Shown here piece by piece: positions 22,451-31,442 of a stretch of 64,000 bases of DNA (positions are counted from its first letter, which is position 1; every line of letters starts with the position of its first letter). The stretch lies in contig NZ_JAIUHG010000031.1 in the NCBI RefSeq assembly GCF_020164955.1, positions 1 through 64,000 of the forward strand, given 5' to 3'. The position numbers and the translations under genes are program-made. The notes under the pieces are model-generated. The model was given only the letters and a program-made list of their open reading frames with translations, was not told the origin of the DNA and ran no database searches. The stretch comes from Mesorhizobium sp. CA8 (GTDB taxonomy: Bacteria; Pseudomonadota; Alphaproteobacteria; Rhizobiales; Rhizobiaceae).

Positions 22451-24397
22451 TCAAACGCGGCCAACCCTGCCCGATGAAACGCCGAACCCTTCGATCAGCG
22501 CTTCCGTTGCCTGCACATCGTTGAATTGCGCTTGAATCTCGACGAGATGCCGGAAGTTTTCGTCCGAAGGGTCTGCATCGAGCGCCGCCTGCGCCTGTTT
22601 CAGCTCTCTATGTAATGTGCGGGCGCTACGCTGCAAGTGCATCGCCTGGTTGAAGGCGTCGCGGGCGTCGTCGAGCGCCGCGGTTTCGAGCGCCGGCCAT
22701 TGCCGCGCGCGCTTAATCAATTCCACCGCCCGCTCCCAGATGCCGCTGCATCCGGCGCGCTCGATGGTGGCGATGACCGCGCCGCGCTCGTCGGCCGCGT
22801 CATGCGCCATGGCGTCGAGAATGGCCGCGTGCAGCTTGCGCAAATCCGAATTGGCGAGGTCGAGGAATTCGACATGCGCGAAATTCTCGTCGATCAGCGC
22901 CGGATGGTTGACCAGGGCCACGATGATCGTCGCCTCGCGCACCGACATGCCCTCGCCGCCACGCTTGACCAGCACCGACTGGCCGAGGCTTTCGGTTATC
23001 GCGATGCGGCCGCTTCCGCCCTTGGCGAACTGCCCGCCAGGTGCCGTGGCCTTGCCCGGGCCGCGATCTCCCGGCCGGCCGCCATCCTGCCGGGCCTGCC
23101 TGGTGTCGCGCTGGGCGCCAAAGAAGCTCCGCACCCGTTCGCGCATCACCTGTTGATATTCGTAGCGAACACTCTCGTCCCGGATACGGCTGGCGAGTTC
23201 ACCCAGCCTTTTTCCCAGCTCGGCGCGTCGCTCCGGCGTTTCGAAGACGCCGCCAGCGGTCTCCCGCATCCACAGAAGGTCGACAAGCGGTCGCGCCTCC
23301 GCCAGCACCGCCCGGAAGGCATCCGGCCCTTCGGCCTTGACCAGGTCGTCCGGGTCCTTGCCTTCCGGCAGCAGCGCAAACTGTGCCGAGCGCCCGGCCT
23401 GGACGGAGGGGAGCGCCAGATCCGCAGCACGCCATGCCGCTTTCAACCCGGCCTTGTCGCCGTCGAAGCACAGCACCGGCTCCGGCGCCATGCGCCACAG
23501 AAGCTCGAGCTGGTTTTCGGTGAGCGCCGTGCCGAGCGGCGCCACGGCGTTCTCGAAGCCGGCCTGCGCCAGCGCGATCACGTCCATATAGCCTTCGACC
23601 GCGATCACCGTGCCGCCTTTTGCCAGGGCTTTGCGGGCGCGCGCGAAATTGTAGAGCACGTTGCCCTTGTGGAAGAGCTCGGTCTCCGGCGAGTTCATGT
23701 ATTTGGCCAAGGCATCGGGCGCCAGCGCCCGTCCGCCGAAGGCGATGATCCTCCCGCGCGAATCCGGGATCGGAAACATGATGCGGTCGCGGAACCAGTC
23801 ATAGGAGACCGGAATGTCGTCGCCGTGCCGCACCAGGCCGCAGGCCTCGATATCGGCCTTCGGCACGCCCTTGGCGGCAAGATGTTCCTTGAGCGCGTTG
23901 CGGCTGTCGGGCGCATAGCCCAGCCGGAACGATTGCTGCGTTGCCGGCGTCAGCCCGCGGTCGCGCAGATAGGCGCGGGCTTTGGCACCCTCGGCGCTCT
24001 GCAGCCGCTCCTGGAAGAAGACCGTCGCCATTTCCATGACGTCCGTCAGGCTGGCGCGTTCCTTCTCGCGCCGCTCCTGCGCTTCGTCCCGCACCGGCAT
24101 CGGCACGCCGGCCATTTCGGCGATCTTCTCGACCGCCTCGGGAAAACTCATGCCGTCGAGCTCGGTGAGGAATTTGAAGTGATCGCCCGAAACCGAACAG
24201 CCGAAGCAGTGGTAACGGCCCTTCTTGTCCTCGCAATGGAAGGACGGGCTCTTCTCGCCGTGGAACGGACAGCAGGCCCAATAGTCGCCGCGCGACGCAT
24301 TGGTCTTCTTCCTGTCCCACGCGACGCGCGTGCCGATGACCTGCGAAATCGGCACACGGTCGCGTATCTCGTCGAGGAAGGCGGGCGGAAAGCGCAT
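22451..24397 (-). CDS. dnaG: DNA primase
   Basis: 648 residues. The N-terminal zinc-binding domain has CCPFHGEKSPSF and YHCFGC (Cys43, His46, Cys64, Cys67). The TOPRIM RNA-polymerase core shows the catalytic glutamate in VIAVEGYMDV (E268) and the metal-binding FDGDKAG (D312, D314). A Gly/Gln-rich linker near 430-460 leads to the C-terminal DnaB-binding helical domain. It makes RNA primers at the fork. The start at MRFPPAFLDEIRDRV fits the family; an ATG eight codons upstream is possible. It is followed on the same strand by rpoD. Confidence 0.97.
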   Translation of the reverse strand: MRFPPAFLDEIRDRVPISQVIGTRVAWDRKKTNASRGDYWACCPFHGEKSPSFHCEDKKGRYHCFGCSVSGDHFKFLTELDGMSFPEAVEKIAEMAGVPMPVRDEAQERREKERASLTDVMEMATVFFQERLQSAEGAKARAYLRDRGLTPATQQSFRLGYAPDSRNALKEHLAAKGVPKADIEACGLVRHGDDIPVSYDWFRDRIMFPIPDSRGRIIAFGGRALAPDALAKYMNSPETELFHKGNVLYNFARARKALAKGGTVIAVEGYMDVIALAQAGFENAVAPLGTALTENQLELLWRMAPEPVLCFDGDKAGLKAAWRAADLALPSVQAGRSAQFALLPEGKDPDDLVKAEGPDAFRAVLAEARPLVDLLWMRETAGGVFETPERRAELGKRLGELASRIRDESVRYEYQQVMRERVRSFFGAQRDTRQARQDGGRPGDRGPGKATAPGGQFAKGGSGRIAITESLGQSVLVKRGGEGMSVREATIIVALVNHPALIDENFAHVEFLDLANSDLRKLHAAILDAMAHDAADERGAVIATIERAGCSGIWERAVELIKRARQWPALETAALDDARDAFNQAMHLQRSARTLHRELKQAQAALDADPSDENFRHLVEIQAQFNDVQATEALIEGFGVSSGRVGRV

Positions 24398-24486
24398 CGG
24401 GGAAACTCGTTTGCCCTCCATATAATCAAGCCGCCCGGCGACGGCGACTCTGGTTGGCCCATCGTACCCGCTTTTCACAGACGAAA

Positions 24487-24512
24487 AGAAGGCGGCCGGG
24501 TGACCGCCTTCT
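24487..24512 (-). terminator. Minus-strand terminator upstream of dnaG
   Basis: A perfect nine-bp stem, AGAAGGCGG / CCGCCTTCT, with an eight-base loop. It is followed on the minus strand by TTTTCG, and on the plus strand by no T run. It would end a minus-strand transcript arriving from the right, yet the gene to the right (24840) is on the plus strand. This suggests an unannotated minus-strand transcript between about 24513 and 24800, where a short frame ending MRLAAALRLIAADARARGRG (stop near 24591) is present. The rest of the 24398-24839 gap also holds the promoter of the 24840 gene. Confidence 0.7.
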
Positions 24513-24839
24513 GAGTTTCCGGGTTGTCGCGGATTACCGCGCGGTGACCGCGCCGAAGATGAATAGTTTCCGAGGCTTGCGCCGGCCGCTTCAACAACGC
24601 TTCGGATCGCCCCGACCACGCGCCCTGGCGTCGGCCGCTATGAGGCGAAGCGCGGCCGCCAGGCGCATGCAACCAATGCTTCCACCATTCATTTCCGACA
24701 TGCGCCGTCGAGCCGAGACGATCATCGCATCAGAAAAATCTATTATTCGGCTAATCTTAACTGGTATATTTCGACTCGTTGAAATGACTAAGATTCGTAC
24801 CCCTCTCCGCACCGCCGGTGCCAACTCGCGAGTTCGGCT

Positions 24840-26504
24840 GTGAGCGGCTCTGTCGTCCTCCTGCACCTCGCCGGCGCGGTGGCGCTGATGCTGTTCGCCA
24901 CCCGCATGGTCAAGACAGGGGTCGAGCGCGCCTACGGCGACGTGCTGCGACACAGGCTGCGCGCCACCATGCGCAATCCGATCATGGCGGTGCTGGCCGG
25001 CTGTGGGCTGGCGATCGCGCTGCAGAGCTCGACGGCGGTGACGCTGCTGGTCGGCTCCTTCGCCGGAGCAGGTATCGTTTCGGGCGCCGCCGGGCAATTG
25101 GCAGTGCGCGGCGCCGAGATCGGTTCGGCGCTGGTGGCCAAGCTGCTCACCTTCGATCTCACGCTTCTGGTGCCGCTCTGCCTGATCGCCGGCACGGTCA
25201 TGTTCATGGCCACCGAGCGGCGCGACTGGCGGCAGATGGGCCGCATCCTGATCGGCGTCGGCCTCCTGATCCTGTCCCTGGAAATGATCGGCCAGGCGTC
25301 GGAGCCGCTGCGCAACAGCCAGTTGATGCCGCTGATCATCAATTATTTCTCGGGTGATTCCGTCACCACCTATCTGTTGGCCGCGCTGGTCACTTGGCTG
25401 TTCCAGTCAAGCATCGCCGCGGTGCTGTTGATGGCGACGCTGGCGGGCCGCGGGCTGATCACCCCGGAGCTCGGCGTGGTCCTGGTGCTCGGCGTCAACC
25501 TTGGCTCGTCGCTGATTGCGCCGATGCTGACGCGGTCGGCACCGCCGGAGGTGCGCATCGTGCCGATAGGCAACCTTTTGATGCGCGGTCTCGGCTCGCT
25601 GATCATGCTGGTCCTGATCATGACCTTCAGGCCGGATGTCGCCTTCCTTGGCAAGACCGCCCCGGATCAGATCGTCAACGCCCACATCCTGTTCAACGTG
25701 CTGATCCTGCTGGCCGGACTGCCGCTGGCCGGCCTCGTCTACCGCGCTTCCGAAAAGATCGTAGCGCTGGGCAGCAAGCCTCAACCCGCCGCCGCGCTCG
25801 AGGTCGTGGAGCTCTCGGCCCTCAACGAGAGCGCCCTCGACACGCCGAGCCAGGCGCTGGCCAACGCCACGCGCGAGGTGGTGCGGGTCTGCGAGACGGT
25901 CGAGATCATGCTGAAGCGCATCATCGAGCTTTACGAGGATGCCGATCCCGCCAAGATCAAGGCGCTTGCCGCGCTCGACGACCGCGTCGACAGGAAGCAC
26001 GCCGCGATCAAGCTCTACCTCGCCAAGATCACCAGGAATCCGCTGACTGAGGACGAGGCATTGCGGTGCCAGGAGCTGATCGGCGCCTGCGTCAAGCTGG
26101 AGCAGGTCGGCGACATCGTCGTGCGCAACATGCTGGTGCATGTCAGGAAGAAGCTGGAGCGTGGCCTGGAATTCACGCCTGAAGGCTGGCAGGAGCTTTG
26201 CGCCTTCCATTCCTCGGTGCTGGCCAACGCGCGCCTTGCCTTCAACGTTCTGGTCTCGCGCGACCCGGAAACCGCCAGGCAATTGGTTCTGGAGAAGGAC
26301 CTGCTGCGCGAGCGCGAGAAGGAAACCAGCGCCAGCCATTTCCAGCGCCTGCGCGAAGGCACCGCCAAAAGCGTCGAGACGAGCTCGATCCACCTCGACA
26401 CGATCCGCGACCTGAAGCAGATCAACTCGCTGCTTGCCTCTATCGCCTATCCGGTGCTCGAGGAGCGCGGCCTGCTTGGCGGCTCGCGGCTGAAGGCGAG
26501 CTGA
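24840..26504 (+). CDS. Na+/Pi cotransporter family protein with PhoU-like domain
   Basis: 554 residues from a GTG start. The two inverted transport repeats each carry the QSS signature: ALQSSTAVTLLVGSF (about 60) and LFQSSIAAVLLMATL (about 190). Hydrophobic segments run to about residue 310. The C-terminal ~230 residues are PhoU-like helices (ALANATREVVRVCETVEIML, CQELIGACVKLEQVGDIVVR). Such proteins import phosphate using sodium, with the PhoU-like part in a regulatory role. It stands alone; no pho-box was recognised upstream. Confidence 0.93.
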   Translation: MSGSVVLLHLAGAVALMLFATRMVKTGVERAYGDVLRHRLRATMRNPIMAVLAGCGLAIALQSSTAVTLLVGSFAGAGIVSGAAGQLAVRGAEIGSALVAKLLTFDLTLLVPLCLIAGTVMFMATERRDWRQMGRILIGVGLLILSLEMIGQASEPLRNSQLMPLIINYFSGDSVTTYLLAALVTWLFQSSIAAVLLMATLAGRGLITPELGVVLVLGVNLGSSLIAPMLTRSAPPEVRIVPIGNLLMRGLGSLIMLVLIMTFRPDVAFLGKTAPDQIVNAHILFNVLILLAGLPLAGLVYRASEKIVALGSKPQPAAALEVVELSALNESALDTPSQALANATREVVRVCETVEIMLKRIIELYEDADPAKIKALAALDDRVDRKHAAIKLYLAKITRNPLTEDEALRCQELIGACVKLEQVGDIVVRNMLVHVRKKLERGLEFTPEGWQELCAFHSSVLANARLAFNVLVSRDPETARQLVLEKDLLREREKETSASHFQRLREGTAKSVETSSIHLDTIRDLKQINSLLASIAYPVLEERGLLGGSRLKAS

Positions 26505-26598
26505 GGCGATCGAGCACAGCCGAAAAATTAGTCTTTGCTCATCCCCGCTGCTGTCGGCTAAGGATCGCCTGAGGACCTGTTGGGAGGACGATCGGTCG

Positions 26599-26808
26599 AT
26601 GGACACGCATTCGCGCAGCTTCGCCAAGGCGCTTTCATGGCGCGCCACCGGCACGATCGACACGATGATCATATCGCTGGTGGTCACCGGCAGCATCAAG
26701 CTCGCGGCCACCATCGGGCTCACCGAAGTCGTCACCAAGTCGCTGCTTTACTATCTCCATGAACGGGCTTGGCTGAAGATCCCGTATGGACGCAAGACAG
26801 CCGCGTAG
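26599..26808 (+). CDS. DUF2061 family small membrane protein
   Basis: 69 residues, the full family length. It starts MDTHSRSFAKALSWRATGTI, with the diagnostic SWRATGTIDT motif, followed by a hydrophobic segment (TMIISLVVTGSIKLAATIGL, about 22-41) and the conserved VTKSLLYYLHERAWLKIPYG end. GGGAGG lies about 13 bases before the ATG. The function is unknown, although members of this family sit in or near cysteine and sulfur metabolism genes in some bacteria. Here it stands between a phosphate transporter and an MFS gene. Confidence 0.92.
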   Translation: MDTHSRSFAKALSWRATGTIDTMIISLVVTGSIKLAATIGLTEVVTKSLLYYLHERAWLKIPYGRKTAA

Positions 26809-26935
26809 TCGGAGCGACGGGCCGGCATCGAACGGTCCAGTCAAGAAAAGCTAAAGCGCCATCGCCAATTTCTGCATTGCCGCAACCGCCCGAGCGTGGT
26901 TTGAGACCATACATTCCTCGCATATGTTTTGAACC

Positions 26936-28117
26936 ATGCTGCCGCTGATTGCCCTTTTCCTTGCCGCCTTTGCCTTCGGCACCACCGAATTCGTCATTGC
27001 CGGCGTGCTGCCGGAGGTGGCGCAGGGTCTCGGCGTTTCGGTGCCGACCGCCGGCTATCTCGTCTCCGGCTATGCCTGCGGCATCGCGATCGGCGGCCCT
27101 CTGCTGGCGCTCACGACCAGCAAAGTCTCACGCAAGACGCTGCTGATAGGGCTCACGATCGCCTTCACCTTCGGCCAGGTAGCCTGCGCACTGGCGCCCG
27201 ACTTCACCTCGATGCTTCTGCTGCGTATCGCCACCGCTGTGGCGCATGGCTGCTATTTCGGCGTCGCCATGGTGGTTGCGGTCACCCTGGTGCGCGAGGA
27301 CCAGCGCGGCCGGGCGGTCGCGGTCATTCTCTCGGGGTTGACGGTCTCCAATGTCATCGGCGTGCCCGCCGGCACCGCGATCGGCAGCCTGTGGGGTTGG
27401 CGCGCGACCTTCTGGGTGATGGGCGCGCTGGGCATCATCGCGATTGTCGCCATGTTGGCGCTGTTGCCGCGCAGGGCGGGCGCCGCCAACCGGCCTGCCG
27501 GGCTGGCGCGCGAAGTTCGTGTGCTCGGCCGCCAACAGGTCTGGACGTCGCTGATCCTGATGCTGATGCTGATGATCGGCCAGTTTGCGCTGTTCACCTA
27601 CATCACGCCGATGCTGCTCGAAGTGACCGGCCTCGACGAGAGCCTGATCCCGTGGGTGCTTTTGCTCAACGGCGTCGGCGCCACGATCGGCGTTCTGGTC
27701 GGCGGCAAGCTCGCCGACTGGAAGCTGATGCCCTCGCTTATCGTCATGCTCGCCCTGCAGGCCGTGGCGCTCGGCGTCATCCATCTTGTCAGCCCCTACC
27801 CCGTGCCGATGATCGCGGCAATCGTCATCTGGGGCGGTCTCAACTTCGCCATCGGCGCGCCGATCCAGACACGCATCCTCGCCTGGACGGCCGATGCCTC
27901 CAACCTCGCTTCCTCACTGATCCCGTCCGGGTTCAACGTCGGCATCGCCCTCGCCGCGTCGCTTGGCGCGGCGATGCTCAATGCCGGCCTGGGCTATCGC
28001 AGCCTGCCGCTCGCCGGTGTGCTCGCCATGCTGGTGGCGGTCGTGGTGGCTTTTGCCTCGCAGACCTGGGAATGGCGCAGCCGCGCGACACCGCCGCTGC
28101 CGGCGGCCGCGGAATAA
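26936..28117 (+). CDS. MFS transporter (AraJ/Cmx-type drug or sugar efflux)
   Basis: 393 residues with about 12 hydrophobic segments. It begins with the AraJ/CmlA-like MLPLIALFLAAFAFGTTEFVIAG, where TTEFV is typical of the DHA1 subgroup containing chloramphenicol and arabinose efflux proteins. LLALTTSKVSRKTLLIG is the loop 2-3 motif, and SNVIGVPAGTAIGSLWGWRATF in segment 5 is motif C. It probably exports small molecules by proton antiport; the substrate is unknown. There is no Shine-Dalgarno sequence at the start and no adjacent regulator. Confidence 0.88.
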   Translation: MLPLIALFLAAFAFGTTEFVIAGVLPEVAQGLGVSVPTAGYLVSGYACGIAIGGPLLALTTSKVSRKTLLIGLTIAFTFGQVACALAPDFTSMLLLRIATAVAHGCYFGVAMVVAVTLVREDQRGRAVAVILSGLTVSNVIGVPAGTAIGSLWGWRATFWVMGALGIIAIVAMLALLPRRAGAANRPAGLAREVRVLGRQQVWTSLILMLMLMIGQFALFTYITPMLLEVTGLDESLIPWVLLLNGVGATIGVLVGGKLADWKLMPSLIVMLALQAVALGVIHLVSPYPVPMIAAIVIWGGLNFAIGAPIQTRILAWTADASNLASSLIPSGFNVGIALAASLGAAMLNAGLGYRSLPLAGVLAMLVAVVVAFASQTWEWRSRATPPLPAAAE

Positions 28118-28138
28118 TTTAAAGATCGACCCGGAACC

Positions 28139-28675
28139 TCAGGCTCTCTGCGCCGCCATAGGCTGCAATTTTGGCAAACCGCCCGACCAGCCTGCGCCAT
28201 TGGCAAGCACCACTTTGTGCGAGGCAGGATTGTCGAGATCACTGGTGATCTCGACATAGTCGAGCCCGACCGCCCTCGCCTCGTCCAGCATCAGCCGCAG
28301 CGCTTCGGTGGCATAGCCGCGGTTGCGCTTCCACGGCACCACCGCATAGCCGATATGGCCAAGCACATGCGAGGGCAGCTCCGACGTGCCCTTCTGCCAG
28401 CGAAAGCCGATAGAGCCGGCGGCCTCGCCGTCCCAGATCCAGCGCCGGAATCCAGGCAGCCGCGCGACCTCGGTGCCGTCGGGCAAAGCGATGGGCGGCC
28501 CCTTCGCTCCGGGGTCGTCAAGGCCGGCGAGAAATTCAACGGGATCTTTCTCGATCGCCTCGAGTTGCTCGCGCGTCGCCTCGAGGAGCCGCACATTGTC
28601 GGGCGACCATCCACGCTCGAGCGCCGCCTTGTAGGACGGCAAATGTTCGAGCGCAGGTTTGACGATCTCGATCAT
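28139..28675 (-). CDS. GNAT family N-acetyltransferase
   Basis: 178 residues starting MIEIVKPALEHLPSYKAALE. The acetyl-CoA-binding motif is RNRGYATEALRLMLDEARAV (about 127-146), preceded by HIGYAVVPWKR. It resembles the group of predicted acetyltransferases related to E. coli YkkB and streptothricin-type proteins (IRWDGEAAGSIGFR-like strand). The substrate is unknown. It is convergent with the MFS gene (22 bases between stops) and 45 bases downstream of the DnaB-like gene on the same strand. Confidence 0.9.
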   Translation of the reverse strand: MIEIVKPALEHLPSYKAALERGWSPDNVRLLEATREQLEAIEKDPVEFLAGLDDPGAKGPPIALPDGTEVARLPGFRRWIWDGEAAGSIGFRWQKGTSELPSHVLGHIGYAVVPWKRNRGYATEALRLMLDEARAVGLDYVEITSDLDNPASHKVVLANGAGWSGGLPKLQPMAAQRA

Positions 28676-28720
28676 GCTTCGTTTCCCGGTCGAGACTGGC
28701 ATGGAAGTGGCATGGACCGC

Positions 28721-29431
28721 TCAAGTCGCCTGAAACTGGATTTCGCCCTTGTTCAGGAAACAGGCCTTGTCGAACAGCGACAGGTCCAGCGGGTTCGGCA
28801 GCCGGATATCTTCTATATCCGGGAACGGTTTCCGGGTGGGATCATATGATCTGTGGACCTGGGAGATGAAGACCAGCACCAGTCCGCGTTCCCGGGCAAA
28901 CGATCGCAAGGTGCGTATCTGGACCATGAGCTCGGGATTCTCGCGCTTCTGGTCGAGCAATTGCAGATAGTCGATCACCGCGAGCGTGCCGCGCGGCGCC
29001 GACTGCAACGCCTCGATGATGTAGGCGGCGCTGATGGCGTCAGAATTGTCGAAGGTGAACAGGTGGTCGAAATCGGCAGGCTGGACGCCGATGTCACGGA
29101 ACCGATCGAGGATGTCGGCGTGCATGTATTCCAGGGTGAAGAATACGGCGCGACTGCCTTGCTTCATGGCCGCCACGGCAAGATCGAGGCTCATCAGCGT
29201 CTTGCCCTGCCCCGGCCGCGCCGCCACGAGCACCATGTCGCCGGGCATAAGCCGCGCCAGCAGCCTGTCGCCGGACTCAGCCTCCGCGGCCTTGACCGCA
29301 AGCAGGCTCCAGGTGGCAAAGCCTTCTTCACCAGCAACGCGGTCGAGCGCCTGATGAAGCGGAACATTTTCCCTGCGGGACAGGAGCTTCGCCTGGCGTT
29401 TCAGATGATAGACGGGTGCGGAAAGCCGCAT
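28721..29431 (-). CDS. Solo DnaB-type helicase C-terminal domain ATPase
   Basis: 236 residues. The Walker A motif ARPGQGKTLMSLDLA is near residue 70 and Walker B TLAVIDYLQLLDQ near 150, with ERGLVLVFISQVHR after it. This is the RecA-like domain of DnaB without the N-terminal primase-interaction domain. The first 45 residues (LKRQAKLLSRRENVPLHQAL) resemble a short helical adaptor. It could be a repair or replication accessory ATPase or a remnant from a mobile element; its composition matches the surroundings. Full replicative DnaB is about 500 residues, so this is not the replicative helicase. Confidence 0.88.
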   Translation of the reverse strand: MRLSAPVYHLKRQAKLLSRRENVPLHQALDRVAGEEGFATWSLLAVKAAEAESGDRLLARLMPGDMVLVAARPGQGKTLMSLDLAVAAMKQGSRAVFFTLEYMHADILDRFRDIGVQPADFDHLFTFDNSDAISAAYIIEALQSAPRGTLAVIDYLQLLDQKRENPELMVQIRTLRSFARERGLVLVFISQVHRSYDPTRKPFPDIEDIRLPNPLDLSLFDKACFLNKGEIQFQAT

Positions 29432-29713
29432 CGAAAACCTCCTGCCGCGAGCAGTCTTGGCAACCCCTCCTTATGCCTGGCGCTCGAACAGTTGGCCGGG
29501 TGATCGACTGCCCTGCATGAACGATGCTTTCCCGGTGGAGGGAGGAGGCGTGGGCGCGCCGGAATCAGATCATAGCTCAATCGAAGCGGGCCGAAAATCC
29601 GACCTCTAAAAGGCGTCGCTAAACTAGAAGTGTTTCGCCGATGGATGCGAGACCTTCTATGATCGGCCCGGGTGATTCACGCGTACGAGACATTTCGACA
29701 GGAGGGGCGAAGG

Positions 29714-30712
29714 GTGCGGTTGATATCTGTTCCGCTGGGCGCGGCCATCTTCTGTCTTGTCGCGATCCTGGCCGCTTTGACGGCATCGGTCAGCTCATTC
29801 GCCGCTTTGCGGCCGTCGACCATTCCCGACTGGCTGCAGCGCCATGTCGGCGACGGCGAGGGCCAGATCTCGCAGGTCGTGCTGGAGCGGGCGCGCGCGC
29901 TTTACCAGAAGAAGGTCAGCGAAGGTTCGGTCAGCAACCCCTGCTACTTCGCCATGGATGCGACGCGTCCCGGCGACCTCGGCAACAGCGTGCTCGGCCA
30001 GCGCTACTACATCATCTGCGAGGCCAAGCAGCTCTTCCGCGCGGTTTCCTCGGGTCATGGCGGCGGCCGCAATCTCAAGGGCATTGCCGATTTCTCCAAC
30101 GGCAGGCGCTGCGCGAAGAACTTCGGCAACGCGATGGACTCCGAGCTCACAGCCGGCGGCGCCTATATGACCGCGGAGGCCAAGACGTCCTTCAAGGGCT
30201 ACTACCGTGTCGGCGCGCAGAACGCGGCGTTCATGCGCACCTTCATCCAGTTCGACGGCGAAGGCGAAGCGGCAAACGCCAGGCAGCGCGTGATCGGCGG
30301 CCATCCAGCCGCGATCTTGAAGGGCCTGTGCATGCGCAAGAGCCCGCAAAGCTCCTACGCCGATCATGACGGCCTGGTTCCGTTCGGCAAGCTGGTGAAC
30401 TATGCCGGCGGCCGCAGCAATGGCTGCACCAGCTGGTCGCCCGCCGATGCCGAGCAGATCATCCCCCTCGTGAAGAACAACCCGACGACGCTCTACATCT
30501 ATCCGGAATCGCGCGACATCGCCGCTGTCGCGCGGGCCAAGGCTGCCGGCCAGGCGCTCTCAAGCGCGGGTACCTATTGGAACGCCTCCTGCCTGAAGGA
30601 GATCGGCACCCCCAAATTCTGGCCGAAGAAGACACTGGAGCCGATCATCGCCCAGTACAAGAAGGACCATCCGGCGCCGCCGCCGCAGCCGGTGCCGATC
30701 TGCAAGGACTGA
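29714..30712 (+). CDS. Murein L,D-transpeptidase catalytic-domain family protein
   Basis: 332 residues from a GTG start with AGGAGGGG eight bases upstream; a GTG at 29672 in the same frame is less supported. An N-terminal signal (about 1-30, GAAIFCLVAILAALTASVSS) directs it to the periplasm. The region GGHPAAILKGLCMR to GGRSNGCTSWSPADAEQIIP contains the SNGC motif with the probable catalytic Cys238 of a YkuD_2-type transpeptidase, which cross-links or modifies peptidoglycan. Upstream Cys77 and Cys102 may form a disulfide. The 282-base gap before it (29432-29713) contains nothing I recognise beyond the divergent promoters. Confidence 0.85.
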   Translation: MRLISVPLGAAIFCLVAILAALTASVSSFAALRPSTIPDWLQRHVGDGEGQISQVVLERARALYQKKVSEGSVSNPCYFAMDATRPGDLGNSVLGQRYYIICEAKQLFRAVSSGHGGGRNLKGIADFSNGRRCAKNFGNAMDSELTAGGAYMTAEAKTSFKGYYRVGAQNAAFMRTFIQFDGEGEAANARQRVIGGHPAAILKGLCMRKSPQSSYADHDGLVPFGKLVNYAGGRSNGCTSWSPADAEQIIPLVKNNPTTLYIYPESRDIAAVARAKAAGQALSSAGTYWNASCLKEIGTPKFWPKKTLEPIIAQYKKDHPAPPPQPVPICKD

Positions 30713-30721
30713 GGCTGCCGT

Positions 30722-31171
30722 CTATTGCAGCAGACCTTTGATGATGGCGCTCGCCTTGGCGAAGTCCATCTGGCCGGCATATTTCTGCTTCAGCGCGCCG
30801 ATCACCTTGCCCATGTCCTTCTGGCTGGCGGCACCGGTCGCCGCGATCGCCTCGCGCGCTGCCGCGGTGATCGCCGCGTCGTCGAGCTGCGTCGGCAGGA
30901 ACTCGCGGATGATCTCCATCTCGCCGCGCTCCTGCGCCGCCAGTTCCGGCCGCTTGCCGTCTTCGAAGGCCTTGGCGGATTCCTCGCGCTGCTTCACCAT
31001 CTTGGCGAGGATCTGCAGGACTTCCTCCTCGCTCGCCGGCGGCTTGCCGGCGCCGCGATTGCCGATGTCGCGGTCGTGGATGGCGGCCTGGATCAGCCGC
31101 AGTGTCGGCAGGCGGTGCTTGTCCTGCGCCTTCATCGCGCTCTTCATGGATTCGGCGATTTTCTCGCGCAT
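30722..31171 (-). CDS. GatB/YqeY domain-containing protein
   Basis: 149 residues starting MREKIAESMKSAMKAQDKHR, with AAGGAGAAG upstream. It covers the full YqeY fold: KRPELAAQERGEMEIIREFL, AAREAIAATGAASQKDMGKV and the C-terminal MDFAKASAIIKGLL tail that resembles the GatB tRNA-binding end. The role is unproven; free-standing YqeY proteins are thought to interact with tRNA. It is convergent with the L,D-transpeptidase gene and divergent from carA, which is the conserved order in rhizobia. Confidence 0.94.
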   Translation of the reverse strand: MREKIAESMKSAMKAQDKHRLPTLRLIQAAIHDRDIGNRGAGKPPASEEEVLQILAKMVKQREESAKAFEDGKRPELAAQERGEMEIIREFLPTQLDDAAITAAAREAIAATGAASQKDMGKVIGALKQKYAGQMDFAKASAIIKGLLQ

Positions 31172-31396
31172 CGTGCTTCTCCTTCGGATGCGGCGGACAA
31201 TAGCTTTGCCGAACGGCCAACGCAAATCCCGCCAAGCTGCTGATATTGCTGGACGAAAGCAAATCGGCCGTGGTTCGGGGGCGCCGCATTGACCGCTCCC
31301 GTGCCTTCGCCTATGTACTGAGCCTCGCATGAACTGAAACTTTGGTTGCGCGCAGGCTCGCGAATTCGCCGCCGCGCGCCGTTTGTTGCGCGGATC

Positions 31397-31412
31397 GTCC
31401 CGCTTGCGGGAC
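31397..31412 (+). promoter_or_regulatory. Hairpin in the carA leader
   Basis: A perfect seven-bp hairpin, GTCCCGC-TT-GCGGGAC, lies 30 bases before the carA ATG and just upstream of its AGGAG. It is not followed by a T run, so it is not a terminator; it could affect translation or bind a protein. The rest of the 31172-31442 divergent gap presumably holds the carA and yqeY promoters; no further structure was recognised. Confidence 0.55.
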
Positions 31413-31442
31413 AATTGCGAAACAGCCTCTAGGAGTGCCGCC

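Noticed and set aside
22637..24514. 625-codon plus-strand frame opposite dnaG
   Set aside because: Antisense shadow of dnaG; no start signal or domain.
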